DNA of 64,000 nucleotides from Bradyrhizobium sp. Ai1a-2 (GCF_000426245.1 NZ_AUEZ01000017.1:1-64000); one strand, 5' to 3'. Shown: positions 33,061 through 42,449, counted from the stretch's first letter. The notes: generated by a model from the letters alone, not told the origin. Numbers and translations: made by a program.

Positions 33061-34245
33061 ATGCTGCGCAAGACCGATGGAACCGATCAAAGCGCAATCG
33101 CGACGACCCGCATCGTTGCGCTCGACCGCGCGCGCACCTTCATCATTCTGTTGGTGCTGATCCACCATTCGGTGGTGAACTACACTCATTTCGGCAGCGG
33201 CGACAAATCGCGCTGGCTCGGCTTCGACCTGGTCGTGTTGTTCAACGACAGCTTCTTCATGGCCTGCATGTTCCTGATCTCCGGCCTGTTCGTGCACGAC
33301 AGCCTGACGCGCCGGGGAGGGGCGAATTTCATCGCGGCCCGCGCCTGGCGGCTCGGCATTCCCTATCTGGTGTCGATCTTCGTGCTGATGCCGGTGGCCT
33401 ATTATCCGACCTTCCTGCGCTATCATCTGCCTGGTACCACCGATTTCAACTTCTTCCATTTCTGGTGGCACACGCTCACCATCGGTCCCTGGCCGTCGGG
33501 ACCGGCATGGTTCCTGTGGGTGCTGCTCGCGCTCAATATTCTGACCGTCGTCGTGTGGTCGCTTGGGCCGCGGCTGCTCAAGGGCTTGGGGCTGGCGATC
33601 TTCAGCCTGCGCGACCGGCCCATGACGGCGTTTCCCGCATTCCTGGTGGTCTCGCTGGCCTCCTACGTGCCGATGCGGCTGATCTTCGGCGACGCGAGCT
33701 GGCTCGAGCCGGGCGGCTATCCGTTGCCGATCCAGACCAGCCGCATACTGCTCTATGCCACCTATTTCTTCACCGGCGTCGGCATCGGCATGGTCAACCT
33801 GCGTATGGGCATCTTCGCGGAGGACGGCGAAGTCGCGAAGCGCTGGTCGTTGTGGTTCGGCTACGCGCTGGCGTTCTATGGCGCGATCCTGTTCCTGGTC
33901 TACGCCCACCACAACTGGGTCGATTTCGACAACCCGCCCACATGGTGGGAGGCGGCTTACGCCTTTGCCTTCGCGCTGTTCAGCGCGGCGATGGCGTTCG
34001 CGCTGCCGGCGACCTTCCTGCGTTTTGCGAAGGTCAAATTGTCCCTGCTCGACGCCATACAGCCGTCCGCCTATGGCATCTTTCTCCTGCACTACATCTT
34101 CATCATCTACCTGCAGTACCTGGTCTACGACCCTGCCTGGCCGGCCGGCGTGAAAGCGGCGATCGTGTTCGCCGGCACGCTTGCAGCAAGCTGGGCACTG
34201 ACGGTGGCGCTGCGCAGGATCCCGATCGTCGCGCGGATGATTTAG
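33061..34245 (+). CDS. Acyltransferase 3-family membrane protein (OpgC-like)
   Basis: The 394-residue protein has about 10 membrane segments. It begins with IVALDRARTFIILLVLIHHS, the acyltransferase-3 pattern R-x(n)-H with the catalytic His, followed by FFMACMFLISGLFVHDSLTR, R/K-rich loops and a late YGIFLLHYIFIIYLQYLVYD. Such enzymes move acyl groups (acetyl, succinyl) onto sugars or glucans across the inner membrane. It lies 31 nt after the serine hydrolase, probably in one transcript; acylation and deacylation of an envelope glycan is a possible shared theme, but this is inference. Confidence 0.88.
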   Translation: MLRKTDGTDQSAIATTRIVALDRARTFIILLVLIHHSVVNYTHFGSGDKSRWLGFDLVVLFNDSFFMACMFLISGLFVHDSLTRRGGANFIAARAWRLGIPYLVSIFVLMPVAYYPTFLRYHLPGTTDFNFFHFWWHTLTIGPWPSGPAWFLWVLLALNILTVVVWSLGPRLLKGLGLAIFSLRDRPMTAFPAFLVVSLASYVPMRLIFGDASWLEPGGYPLPIQTSRILLYATYFFTGVGIGMVNLRMGIFAEDGEVAKRWSLWFGYALAFYGAILFLVYAHHNWVDFDNPPTWWEAAYAFAFALFSAAMAFALPATFLRFAKVKLSLLDAIQPSAYGIFLLHYIFIIYLQYLVYDPAWPAGVKAAIVFAGTLAASWALTVALRRIPIVARMI

Positions 34246-34256
34246 GCCGTAGTCGC

Positions 34257-34338
34257 GTAGCCTGGGTGGAGCGCCAGCGTAACCCGGGACAGGTCTCCCC
34301 GCGGCGCAAAGATTTCCCGGACGCTTCACCTGGGCTAC
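34257..34338. repeat. Palindromic intergenic repeat, family B (degenerate)
   Basis: GTAGCCTGGGTGGAGCGCCA at 34257 is mirrored by an imperfect arm ending CTTCACCTGGGCTAC at 34338, 11 nt after the acyltransferase stop. Confidence 0.78.
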
Positions 34339-34469
34339 GAGCGCTCAGGCCCACTCGCGCAACGCAGCAATGCTGAAATGTGCTTGGTTCAGCAACGATC
34401 CACTGGTTACAGCGTTCCCAGTCACGAGCCGGTGCGTGGTCGCCGGCGAGCCTGGAGATAAAGTCCCGG

Positions 34470-34646
34470 ATGTGGATGTTGTTGCTGCTGCCGTTCGTCG
34501 GCCTGTTGTGGGTGCCCTTCTATAACTTTATGGAACCGTCGCTGTTCGGCTTTCCCTTCTTCTACTGGTATCAGCTCGCCTGGGTGCCAATCACTTCATT
34601 CCTGATCTGGCTGGTGTATCGCAGCCGCAAGCCTGACGAAGCCTGA
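34470..34646 (+). CDS. DUF3311 small membrane partner of a solute symporter
   Basis: The ATG at 34470, after TGGAGATA, gives a 58-residue protein with two membrane segments: MWMLLLLPFVGLLWVPFYNF and FFYWYQLAWVPITSFLIWLV. This is the DUF3311 family, found just upstream of SSS-type symporters in many bacteria. It starts 12 nt ahead of the symporter gene. It is likely a small accessory subunit, like YhdT-type partners; the precise role is not known. Confidence 0.88.
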   Translation: MWMLLLLPFVGLLWVPFYNFMEPSLFGFPFFYWYQLAWVPITSFLIWLVYRSRKPDEA

Positions 34647-34658
34647 GGAAAGCGCGTC

Positions 34659-36158
34659 ATGGCTGATCAGATCGAATGGATTCCGCTTTCCGTCTTCGCT
34701 TTCTTCTTTGCACTCGTCACTGTCATGGGCTTTATGGCGGCGCGCTGGAAATCCGGCGACGTCAGCGAGCATCTCGATGAATGGGGCCTGGGCGGCCGCC
34801 AATTCGGCACCTGGGTCACCTGGTTCCTCGTCGGCGGCGACTTCTACACCGCCTACACGATCATCGCCGTGCCCGCGCTGGTCTATGCGGTCGGCGCCTA
34901 CGGCTTCTTCGCGCTGCCCTACACCATCATCGTCTATCCCTTCGTGTTCGCGGTGATGCCTCTGTTGTGGAAGGTGGCGCATGCCAAGGGCTACGTCACC
35001 GCTGCCGACGTCGTGCACGGCACCCATGACTCGCGGGCGCTCGAACTCGTGGTCGCGCTCACCGGCATCGTCGCGACGATGCCCTATATCGCGCTGCAAT
35101 TGATCGGCATGGGCGTCGTGATCAAGGCGATGGGTTTGAGCGGCGAACTGCCGCTCGTCGCGGCCTTCGTCATCCTTGCGCTCTATACCTATAGTTCCGG
35201 CCTGCGCGCGCCGGCGCTGATCGCCTTCGTCAAGGACGTGATGATCTATATCGTCGTGCTGGTGGCGGTCGTGGTGGTGCCGGCGAAGCTCGGCGGCTAT
35301 GGCGCAGTTTTCGCCGCCGCGAATGATGCCTTCACGGCGAAAGGCGGCGCCACCGGCCTGATCCTGAAGCCATCGCAGATGCTGGCCTATGCGACGCTCG
35401 CGCTCGGCTCGGCGCTCGCGGCCTTCATGTATCCGCACACGCTGACCGGCGTCTTCGCCTCGAAGTCGGCCGACACGATCCGCAAGAATGCGATCCTGCT
35501 GCCGGCCTATACGCTGCTGCTCGGCTTGATCGCGCTGCTCGGCTATATGGCCCATGCGGCGCACATCCAGGTATCCTCGCCGAACGACGTCGTGCCGATG
35601 CTGTTCAAGGCGCTGTTCCCGTCCTGGTTTGCCGGCTTCGCCTTCTCGGCGATCGCGATCGGCGCGCTGGTGCCGGCGGCCGTGATGAGCATCGGCGCCG
35701 CCAACCTCTTCACGCGCAATATCTGGAAGTCCTACGTCAATCCAGACATCACCCATGCCGGCGAAGCATCGGTGGCGAAGATCGCTTCGCTGGTGGTGAA
35801 GGTCGGAGCATTGGCCTTCATCCTGTTCCTGCCGACGCAATATGCGCTCGACCTGCAACTGCTCGGCGGCCTTTGGATCATGCAGATCCTGCCTTCGCTG
35901 GTGTTCAGTCTGTTCACGCGCTGGTTCCGCGCCGAGGGCCTGCTGCTCGGCTGGGCCGCCGGCATCGGTTGGGGATCGTGGACCGCGTGGAGCAACGGGT
36001 TGAAGCCGCTGGCGACGATCAGCTTCGGCGGCGACAGCTACACCTTCTATGTCGGGCTCGGCGCGCTGATCCTCAACGTCGCCGTTGCGGCGGTCGCGAC
36101 GGTGATCGTTACCTGGCTGTCACCGGCGGCTCAACGCGACGCCCCGGCGCGATCCTGA
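34659..36158 (+). CDS. mctP: Sodium:solute symporter, MctP-like monocarboxylate permease
   Basis: The 499-residue protein has about 13 membrane segments in the SSS pattern, with ADQIEWIPLSVFAFFFALVT, EWGLGGRQFGTWVTWFLVGG (the helix 2 motif) and SAIAIGALVPAAVMSIGAAN with the conserved Na+-site small residues in helix 9. Sequence and pairing with DUF3311 fit the rhizobial MctP group, which takes up lactate, pyruvate and other monocarboxylates. It converges on the indolepyruvate oxidoreductase gene. The MctP label is from family resemblance; the substrate is unproven. Confidence 0.85.
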   Translation: MADQIEWIPLSVFAFFFALVTVMGFMAARWKSGDVSEHLDEWGLGGRQFGTWVTWFLVGGDFYTAYTIIAVPALVYAVGAYGFFALPYTIIVYPFVFAVMPLLWKVAHAKGYVTAADVVHGTHDSRALELVVALTGIVATMPYIALQLIGMGVVIKAMGLSGELPLVAAFVILALYTYSSGLRAPALIAFVKDVMIYIVVLVAVVVVPAKLGGYGAVFAAANDAFTAKGGATGLILKPSQMLAYATLALGSALAAFMYPHTLTGVFASKSADTIRKNAILLPAYTLLLGLIALLGYMAHAAHIQVSSPNDVVPMLFKALFPSWFAGFAFSAIAIGALVPAAVMSIGAANLFTRNIWKSYVNPDITHAGEASVAKIASLVVKVGALAFILFLPTQYALDLQLLGGLWIMQILPSLVFSLFTRWFRAEGLLLGWAAGIGWGSWTAWSNGLKPLATISFGGDSYTFYVGLGALILNVAVAAVATVIVTWLSPAAQRDAPARS

Positions 36159-36169
36159 CGCCACCTCGC

Positions 36170-36197
36170 TCGGCGCAGCTCATGCGAGCTGCGCCGA
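36170..36197. terminator. Hairpin between convergent mctP and oxidoreductase genes
   Basis: TCGGCGCAGCTC (36170-36181) pairs exactly with GAGCTGCGCCGA (36186-36197) around a 4-nt loop. It overlaps the last codons of the minus-strand gene. No T-run follows in either direction, so it may act only as a Rho-assisted or stability element. Confidence 0.45.
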
Positions 36198-39100
36198 CAG
36201 GCGCGCGACCTCCGCCTTCACCTTGGCGATCGCAGCGTCCTTCACCGGACCGTAGCCGCGGATTTCCATCGGCGCTCTGGCGATCGCGAGGATGTCGGTC
36301 ACCCGCCGCGCATCGAGCCCGCCGAGCATTGCATCGATCAGTCCCTCATACCAGGCGATGAGGTCGCGCTCCGCCCGGCGTTCGGCGGTGTAGCCGAAGA
36401 CGTCGAACGGCGTGCCACGCAGCGTCTTCAGGCGCGCGAGGAGCTTCAGCGGCGTTCTGATCCATGGGCCGAAGCTGCGCTTGCGCGGCCGGCCGCGCGC
36501 GTCCTTCTTCGCCGGCAGGAACGGCGGCGCCAGATGATATCTCACCGAGAAATCGCCTTCGAACTGCTGGCGCAGTTCGTCAAGGAAGCCGGTCTCCATA
36601 TGCAGCCGTGCCACCTCGTACTCATCCTTGTAGGCCATCAGCCTGAACAAGGCGCGCGCGACGGCGTCCGTCAGCGCCTCGGTTCCGAGCGCAGCCTCCG
36701 CGTCACGCACACGCTTCACCGTCTTCCGGTAGCGCGCTGCGTAGGTTGCATCCTGGTAGGCCGTCAGAAAGTCGGTACGGCGCGCAATCACCTGATCGAG
36801 CGCTTCCGCTTCGATCGCCCTCGCTTTATCCGCTCCGGGCAGGAAGTCCGGATCGGCGCTGGCGATGCGTCCCCAGGCAAAGGCCCGCTTGTTGCGCTCG
36901 ACGGCGACACCGTTGAGCTCGATGGCGCGGAGCAGCGCGTTCAGCGAGACCGGGACCAGTCCCTGCTGCCAGGCGAAGCCGAGCATGATGATATTGGCAT
37001 GGACGGTGTCGCCGAGCAGCCGCTCGGCCAGCGCATTCGCATCGATCGCGCTGAGCTGACCGCAGCCGATAACGTTCTCGATGGCGTGCAGACGGGCCGA
37101 TGCGGCAAGGTCCGCATCGCGGAAGCGCACGACGTCGCCGGTCGGCATCTCCGCACTGTTGAGTGCGGCGCGCATGCCCTTCCGATAGGTGCCTGATGCC
37201 TTGGCCGAGGAGCTGACGACGACATCGCAGCCGATCAGCGCATCGGCCGCGCCCTGGTCGATGCGGACCTGGTGCAACTCGTCCGGGCTTGGCGCGATGC
37301 GGATATAGCTCAGCACCGGGCCGAATTTCTGCGCAAAGCCGGTGAAATCGAGCACCGAGACGCCGCGGCGTTCGAGATGCGCGGCCATGCTGATCAGCGC
37401 GCCCACCGTGATGACACCGGTGCCGCCGACGCCGGTCACCAGCAGATCATAGGGACGATCGAGCGGTGCAAGCGTCGGCAGCGGCAGCATTGCGGCACGC
37501 GCCTGCGGATCGATGCTGCTAGCAGGCTTCGCGCGGCGCTTGCCGCCTTCGATCGTGACAAAGCTCGGGCAGAAGCCGTTGAGGCAGGAGAAGTCCTTGT
37601 TGCAAGTCGAGAGATTGATGCGGCGCTTGCGGCCGAACGGCGTTTCCTTCGGCTCGACGCTGAGGCAGTTCGATTCCACCGAGCAGTCGCCGCAGCCTTC
37701 GCAGACGAGTTCGTTGATATAGGCGAAGCGGGGCGGGTCCTCGATCTGGCCGCGCTTGCGCCGACGGCGTTTTTCGGTGGCGCAGGTCTGCTGGTAGATC
37801 AGCACGGAGACACCGGGAATGTCGCGCAGCTCGCGCTGCACGGCGTCCATTTCCTCGCGCGGATGGATGGTGACGCCGATCGGGAAGTCGGCGGGCGCAA
37901 ACTGCGAGGGATCGTCCGAGACCAGCGCGATCCGCGACACGCCTTCGGCCCGGACGCTGTGGGCGATGGCATGCACGCTCACGGGCCCGTCGACCGGCTG
38001 GCCGCCGGTCATGGCTACGGCATCGTTGAACAGGATCTTGTAGGTGATTTTGGCGCCGGCCGCGATCGCCTGGCGGATCGCCATCGAGCCGGAATGATAG
38101 TAGGTGCCTTCGCCGAGATTCTGGAAGATGTGCTTGTTGCCGGTGAAGCGCGACGACGCTGCCCAGTTGACGCCTTCGCCGCCCATCTGGATCAGGGACG
38201 AGGTCTCGCGATCCATCCAGCTTGCCATGAAATGGCAGCCGATGCCGGCGAGCGCCTTCGATCCCTCGGGGACCTTAGTCGAGGTGTTGTGCGGACAGCC
38301 GGAGCAGAAATAGGGTGTGCGGGTCGCACCCGCGACCGTGATCACGCGGTGTGCGTCAGGCACGAGCGCGGCAGCGCGCTTGCCAAGATCAAGCCCAGGA
38401 AACATCGGGTCGAGGCGCCGCGCGAGCACGTCGGCGAGCGCGCGCGGCGACAGTTCGCCGATCCACGAGATCAGGCGCGCGCCGCTCTCGTCATGCTTGC
38501 CGACCATCCGCTCCGGCTTCGAGCCCGGATAGTCGTAGAAATATTCCTTGAACTGGCTTTCGATGATGCCGCGCTTTTCCTCCACGACCAGGATCTCGCG
38601 CTTGCCCTTCACGAACTCCATCGCATCGTGCAGCGCAAGCGGCCAGACCATGCCGACCTTGTAGATGTCGATGCCAAGGTGGCGGCAGGCTGCCTCGTCG
38701 AGGCCCATCAGGCGCAGCGCTTCCATCAGGTCGAGATGCGCCTTGCCGGTCGTGACGATGCCATAGGTGGCGTGCGGGATGTCGTAGATGTGGCGGTCGA
38801 TCGGATTGGCTTTTGCAAAGGCGTAGACCGCGTGCTTCTTGGCCTCCAATCGCTCCTCGATCTGCGGGCCTGGCAAATCGGGCCAGCGATAGTGCAGGCC
38901 GCCGGGCGGCGGGGTGAAGTCGGGCGGGCGGAAGATACGCGGCGGACGTAGTACGACGGAGGCGCCGGATTCGACAATCTCCGAGATCGCCTTGAAGCCG
39001 ACCCACATGCCGGAGAAGCGGCTCAGCGCGTAGCCGTATTCTCCGAATTCGAGATATTCGGCGACGCTTGCCGGATGCAGCGTCGGCATGAACCAGCTCA

Positions 39101-39602
39101 TGAAGGCGACGTCGGACTGGTGCGGCATCGAGGAGGAGACGCAGCCATGATCGTCGCCCGCGACGACCAGCACGCCGCCATGCGGCGAGGAGCCATAGGC
39201 ATTGCCGTGTTTCAGCGCATCGCCGGAACGGTCGACGCCCGGGCCCTTGCCGTACCAAAGGCCGAACACGCCCTGCACCTTGCGATCGGGCTGGGTCTCG
39301 ACCTGCTGCGAGCCGAGCACTGCGGTTGCTGCGAGGTCCTCGTTGACCGCGGGCAGGAATTCGATGCGCTCCGACTTGAGGCGATCGGCGATGCGCCAGA
39401 GTTCGAGATCCACGCCGCCGAGCGGCGAGCCGCGATAGCCGGAGATGAAGCCGGCGGTGTTGAGCCCGGCCGCGCGGTCGCGCCTGGCCAGGTCGAGCAC
39501 GATGCGGACGATGGCCTGCGTGCCCGTCAGGAAGACGCGGCCGTGATCGCGTTCGTAGCGGTCGGCGAGCTGGTAGGTGTCGAGGGAGGGAATGGCGTCC
39601 AT
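36180..39602 (-). CDS. Fused indolepyruvate ferredoxin oxidoreductase (IorAB type)
   Basis: The 1140-residue protein fuses the subunits of 2-oxoacid:ferredoxin oxidoreductases. The N-terminal part has GFISGYRGSPLGGVDLELWR and GLWYGKGPGVDRSGDA (pyrimidine domain). The middle has FCSGCPHNTSTKVPEGSKAL and GGEGVNWAASSR with a ThDP-binding segment. An Fe-S section follows (CEGCGDCSVESNCLSVEP, then CNKDFSCLNGFCPSF), and the C-terminal gamma-like domain carries LLVTGVGGTGVITVGALISM. The reaction is aryl-pyruvate + CoA + oxidised ferredoxin to aryl-acetyl-CoA + CO2, a step in aromatic amino-acid breakdown. It is divergent from an Lrp-family regulator with a clear operator. Confidence 0.92.
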   Translation of the reverse strand: MDAIPSLDTYQLADRYERDHGRVFLTGTQAIVRIVLDLARRDRAAGLNTAGFISGYRGSPLGGVDLELWRIADRLKSERIEFLPAVNEDLAATAVLGSQQVETQPDRKVQGVFGLWYGKGPGVDRSGDALKHGNAYGSSPHGGVLVVAGDDHGCVSSSMPHQSDVAFMSWFMPTLHPASVAEYLEFGEYGYALSRFSGMWVGFKAISEIVESGASVVLRPPRIFRPPDFTPPPGGLHYRWPDLPGPQIEERLEAKKHAVYAFAKANPIDRHIYDIPHATYGIVTTGKAHLDLMEALRLMGLDEAACRHLGIDIYKVGMVWPLALHDAMEFVKGKREILVVEEKRGIIESQFKEYFYDYPGSKPERMVGKHDESGARLISWIGELSPRALADVLARRLDPMFPGLDLGKRAAALVPDAHRVITVAGATRTPYFCSGCPHNTSTKVPEGSKALAGIGCHFMASWMDRETSSLIQMGGEGVNWAASSRFTGNKHIFQNLGEGTYYHSGSMAIRQAIAAGAKITYKILFNDAVAMTGGQPVDGPVSVHAIAHSVRAEGVSRIALVSDDPSQFAPADFPIGVTIHPREEMDAVQRELRDIPGVSVLIYQQTCATEKRRRRKRGQIEDPPRFAYINELVCEGCGDCSVESNCLSVEPKETPFGRKRRINLSTCNKDFSCLNGFCPSFVTIEGGKRRAKPASSIDPQARAAMLPLPTLAPLDRPYDLLVTGVGGTGVITVGALISMAAHLERRGVSVLDFTGFAQKFGPVLSYIRIAPSPDELHQVRIDQGAADALIGCDVVVSSSAKASGTYRKGMRAALNSAEMPTGDVVRFRDADLAASARLHAIENVIGCGQLSAIDANALAERLLGDTVHANIIMLGFAWQQGLVPVSLNALLRAIELNGVAVERNKRAFAWGRIASADPDFLPGADKARAIEAEALDQVIARRTDFLTAYQDATYAARYRKTVKRVRDAEAALGTEALTDAVARALFRLMAYKDEYEVARLHMETGFLDELRQQFEGDFSVRYHLAPPFLPAKKDARGRPRKRSFGPWIRTPLKLLARLKTLRGTPFDVFGYTAERRAERDLIAWYEGLIDAMLGGLDARRVTDILAIARAPMEIRGYGPVKDAAIAKVKAEVARLSAQLA

Positions 39603-39693
39603 GGCAGGCCTCGCATCGGATTCGAGTCGGCCGACGGTAATCCCGGCAGTCCGGCAGGTGTTACCTATTCATCCCTATGGCCGGTCACAGATC

Positions 39694-39739
39694 GGTAGGA
39701 TTATGCAAGAAGTCACGATTTTTGGTAGGATGTACCAAA
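39694..39739. promoter_or_regulatory. Lrp-type operator between oxidoreductase and regulator genes
   Basis: TTTGGTAGGATGTACCAAA (39721-39739) has perfect 7-bp inverted arms and ends 13 bp before the Lrp-family ATG. Its half GGTAGGAT recurs at 39694-39701, exactly 30 bp (about three helical turns) from the copy at 39724-39731. Same-face repeats of this kind are typical of Lrp/AsnC binding. Autoregulation and control of the oxidoreductase are inferred. Confidence 0.7.
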
Positions 39740-39752
39740 TGGAGCCGCCCTC

Positions 39753-40232
39753 ATGATCGAAGAGCAGGACGAACGGATACTCACTGAGCTGCAGAAGAAC
39801 GGACGCGCGACCAACCAGGAGCTTGCCGAGGCGGTCGGCATGTCGACCTCGGCCTGTTGGCGGCGCGTGCGTGGGCTGGAGGAGTCCGGCGTGATCTCGG
39901 GCTATTCGGCGCTGGTGGAGCGCGAGCGCGCCGGCTTTGCGACGTCGGCGATCCTTCATGTCTCGCTGGAGCGGCACGATGCGAAATTCGTCGACGAGTT
40001 CGTGGCGCGGGTGAAACGACGCAGCGAAGTCCTGGAATGTTTCGCGACCACGGGAGACGCCGACTATCATCTGCGTGTCGTGGTGCGCGACATGCACGCC
40101 TACAACCAGTTTCTCGACGAGTTCATGTTTCGCGTGCCCGGCATCCGCTATGTCCGCACCAACATGATCCTGAAGGAGATCAAGACCGGCGTCGCGTTGC
40201 CGTTTGATACGAGACGGGCGCGCGCGGTATGA
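39753..40232 (+). CDS. Lrp/AsnC-family transcriptional regulator
   Basis: The 159-residue protein has the Lrp N-terminal HTH (DERILTELQKNGRATNQELA, AVGMSTSACWRRVRGLEESG) and the C-terminal RAM/effector domain (ATSAILHVSLERHDAKFVDE to RYVRTNMILKEIKTGVALPF). Such regulators sense amino acids and form octamers. It faces the indolepyruvate oxidoreductase gene, and an inverted repeat lies in the gap, so it probably senses an aromatic amino acid. The related rhizobial BkdR- and Lrp-type genes beside 2-oxo-acid oxidoreductases support this. Confidence 0.92.
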   Translation: MIEEQDERILTELQKNGRATNQELAEAVGMSTSACWRRVRGLEESGVISGYSALVERERAGFATSAILHVSLERHDAKFVDEFVARVKRRSEVLECFATTGDADYHLRVVVRDMHAYNQFLDEFMFRVPGIRYVRTNMILKEIKTGVALPFDTRRARAV

Positions 40233-40239
40233 AGCAGAA

Positions 40240-40273
40240 GTAGGGTGGGCACGCTTCGCTTTGCCCACGCTAC
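40240..40273. repeat. Short family A repeat (loop deleted)
   Basis: GTAGGGTGGGCACGCTTCGC followed by TTTGCCCACGCTAC joins a left end directly to a right arm, so it is a compact version of the family A element. It lies between convergent genes. Confidence 0.8.
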
Positions 40274-40283
40274 AACCTACGAT

Positions 40284-41069
40284 CTACCGCTTCTCCTTGA
40301 CGAACCGATTGCGGAGCGTGCCGATGCCGGTGATGTCGATCTCGACGACATCGCCCGCCTTCAGGTCCGGCGAGGCGCCGTCGGTGCCCATCCAGATCAC
40401 GTCGCCCGGCCACAGCGTAAAATACTTCGTCAGTTCGACGATGAAGGGGACGATGCCGAAGATCATGTCGTTGGTGCGGAAGCGGTTGGTCTCCTTGCCG
40501 TTGACCCGTACCGCTGTCTCCATGTTGTCGAGATCGACATCGGTTTCGATCCATGGGCCCATCGGCTTGAAGGTGTCGGCGTTCTTGGAACGCCACAGCC
40601 CGCGGTCGGCCTTTTGCCAACTGCGCTCGCTGACGTCATTGCCGATGGTGTAGCCGAACACGCAGGACATCGCGTTCGCCGCATCGAGGTGCTTTGCCTT
40701 CTTGCCGATGACGACCACGAGCTCGCCCTCGTAGTGGATCTTCTCCGTCGCGGTCGCGGGGATCACCACGTCCTCGTCATGGGCGATCAGCGCGTTCTGC
40801 GCGCGATAGCCGATCTCGGGCCGGTCGGGCACGGCCGGAATCTCGCCGCGCTTGTCGGCGGCCTCCTTCAGGTGCTTCAGATAGTTGAGCCCGACGCAAT
40901 AGAAGGTGCGCGGAATCAGCGGCAGCTCGATCTTCACGTCGCCAAGCGCATGTGTCCGCGCAGTGCGCTGCCATTCGCCGAATGGATCGCCGTCGACAGT
41001 AATGACCCTCTCACCCTCGACCAGACCCCATGAAGTCTTTCCCTGGGTGGTGAATTTTAACCAGCGCAT
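40284..41069 (-). CDS. Fumarylacetoacetate hydrolase-family enzyme
   Basis: The 261-residue protein has the FAH fold motifs FYCVGLNYLKHLKEAADKRG, the metal-binding EGELVVVIGK, and FGYTIGNDVSERSWQKADRG and LWPGDVIWMGTDGASPDLKA. The Glu and Asp residues that bind the divalent metal are present. Family members hydrolyse C-C bonds in 3-acylpyruvates, decarboxylate oxaloacetate or isomerise hydroxymuconates. It is the last gene of a three-gene unit with an LLM monooxygenase (12 nt upstream) and an Ldh-type dehydrogenase, so it may do the ring- or chain-cleaving last step. The substrate is unknown. Confidence 0.9.
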   Translation of the reverse strand: MRWLKFTTQGKTSWGLVEGERVITVDGDPFGEWQRTARTHALGDVKIELPLIPRTFYCVGLNYLKHLKEAADKRGEIPAVPDRPEIGYRAQNALIAHDEDVVIPATATEKIHYEGELVVVIGKKAKHLDAANAMSCVFGYTIGNDVSERSWQKADRGLWRSKNADTFKPMGPWIETDVDLDNMETAVRVNGKETNRFRTNDMIFGIVPFIVELTKYFTLWPGDVIWMGTDGASPDLKAGDVVEIDITGIGTLRNRFVKEKR

Positions 41070-41081
41070 CGATCTTCTTTC

Positions 41082-42449
41082 TTATTCTGCTGCGACCTGT
41101 GGCCGGGTTTTCCACGCGCCCGCCGCAGGTCGAGCCAGGCCGAGATTCTCGCGCAGCGTCTTGCCAGTGTAGTCGTGGTGGAACAGCCCGCGGCGCTGCA
41201 ATTCCGGCACGATGTGACGAACGAAATCAGCGTAGGAGCCCGGCACGTAGCTCGCCGCGATGACAAAGCCGTCGCAGCCGCGTCCGACGAACATCTCCTC
41301 CAGCCGGTCGGCGATTTCCTTCGGCCCGCCGACGATCGCATCCTTTACCAGGCCGCGGCCGGAGAAGGCGATGAAGTCGCGCGTGGTCGGGTTGGGCTTA
41401 CCGGAGGTTTTCAGTACACCGTCGCGGATGCCGAGCATGCCTTGCATGCCCTGCAGTTCCTCCGTGGTCAGCGGCTCGTCGATGCCCTTGGCGCCAAAGT
41501 CGAAATTCAGCCCCTCGGCGAGCAGCGACAGCGCGTCAATTTCCAGCGGCAGCTTCTGGATCTCGGCCATCCGGTCTTCCGCCTCGGCCTTGGTTGCGCC
41601 GCAGACCGGCGTCGTCAGATTGCAGAGGAACATCTGGTCGGGGTCGCGGCCGGCCTTTGCCGCCTCATTGCGGATCGCCTCATAGCCCTGCCTTGCGCTG
41701 GCAAGATTGCGCGCGGCAGTGAAGATCACCTCGCCCCATCGCCCGGCAAAGCGCTGGCCGCGGCCGGAAGCGCCGGCCTGGATGATGACGGGATGGCCCT
41801 GCGGCGAACGCGGCACCGTGAAGGGTCCGCGCGACTTGAAGAACTTTCCGTCGTGATCGAGCCGCTTCACCTTGGTCGGGTCGGCAAAGCGGCCGCTCTT
41901 CTTGTCGATGATAACAGCGCCGTCTTCCCAGGTATCCCAATGGCCGAGCACGACCTCCATGAATTCGTCGGCGCGGTCGTAGCGCAAATCATGCTCGAGA
42001 TGCTGCGCACGGCCCATGTTGAGCGCTTCGCCGTCATTGACCGAGGTCACCACGTTCCAGCCGGCACGACCGCCGGTCATGAGGTCGAGGGTGGCGAAGC
42101 GGCGCGCGACGTCGAACGGCTCGTAATAGGTGGTCGAACAGGTCGAGGCGAGGCCGAGTTTCTCGGTGACCATGCCCATCGTGGTCAGCACGATGATGGG
42201 GTCCATCTTCACGCAGCGGATGCCGTATTCGACGGTATGGGCGTGATCATTGCCATAGCGGTCAGGCATCGCCAGGCGGTCGTCGAAGAACGCCATGTGG
42301 AATTTGCCGGCCTCGAGGATCCGTGCAATCTCCTGGTAGTAGTCGGCCGACATCGAATCGTCGCGCGATTCCGGATGGCGCCAGGAGCCCGGCAGATTGG
42401 TGCAGTTCTGCGCCTGCAGGAAGCCGACCAGTGCCATTTGCCGTGTCAT
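41082..42449 (-). CDS. LLM-class FMNH2-dependent monooxygenase (NtaA/DmoA-like)
   Basis: The 455-residue protein has the group signatures AGKFHMAFFDDRLAMPDRYG, TTYYEPFDVARRFATLDLMT, GGRAGWNVVTSVNDGEALNM and QAGASGRGQRFAGRWGEVIF. It is related to, but clearly different from, the LLM enzyme at 14194-15582. It uses FMNH2 and O2. It sits in the middle of an operon between Ldh-type and FAH-type genes (gaps of 29 and 12 nt), which implies one pathway where oxidation, oxygenation and hydrolysis follow each other. A partner flavin reductase is not encoded nearby. Confidence 0.9.
   Translation of the reverse strand: MTRQMALVGFLQAQNCTNLPGSWRHPESRDDSMSADYYQEIARILEAGKFHMAFFDDRLAMPDRYGNDHAHTVEYGIRCVKMDPIIVLTTMGMVTEKLGLASTCSTTYYEPFDVARRFATLDLMTGGRAGWNVVTSVNDGEALNMGRAQHLEHDLRYDRADEFMEVVLGHWDTWEDGAVIIDKKSGRFADPTKVKRLDHDGKFFKSRGPFTVPRSPQGHPVIIQAGASGRGQRFAGRWGEVIFTAARNLASARQGYEAIRNEAAKAGRDPDQMFLCNLTTPVCGATKAEAEDRMAEIQKLPLEIDALSLLAEGLNFDFGAKGIDEPLTTEELQGMQGMLGIRDGVLKTSGKPNPTTRDFIAFSGRGLVKDAIVGGPKEIADRLEEMFVGRGCDGFVIAASYVPGSYADFVRHIVPELQRRGLFHHDYTGKTLRENLGLARPAAGAWKTRPQVAAE

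Noticed and set aside
34596..35858. A 420-codon antisense frame across the mctP gene
   Set aside because: It is highly charged without recognisable motifs and lies wholly within a clear symporter gene.
37272..38951. A 559-codon open frame antisense to the indolepyruvate oxidoreductase gene
   Set aside because: Composition is that of a shadow frame (Arg/His/Ala-rich, no domains), and the minus-strand enzyme is unambiguous.
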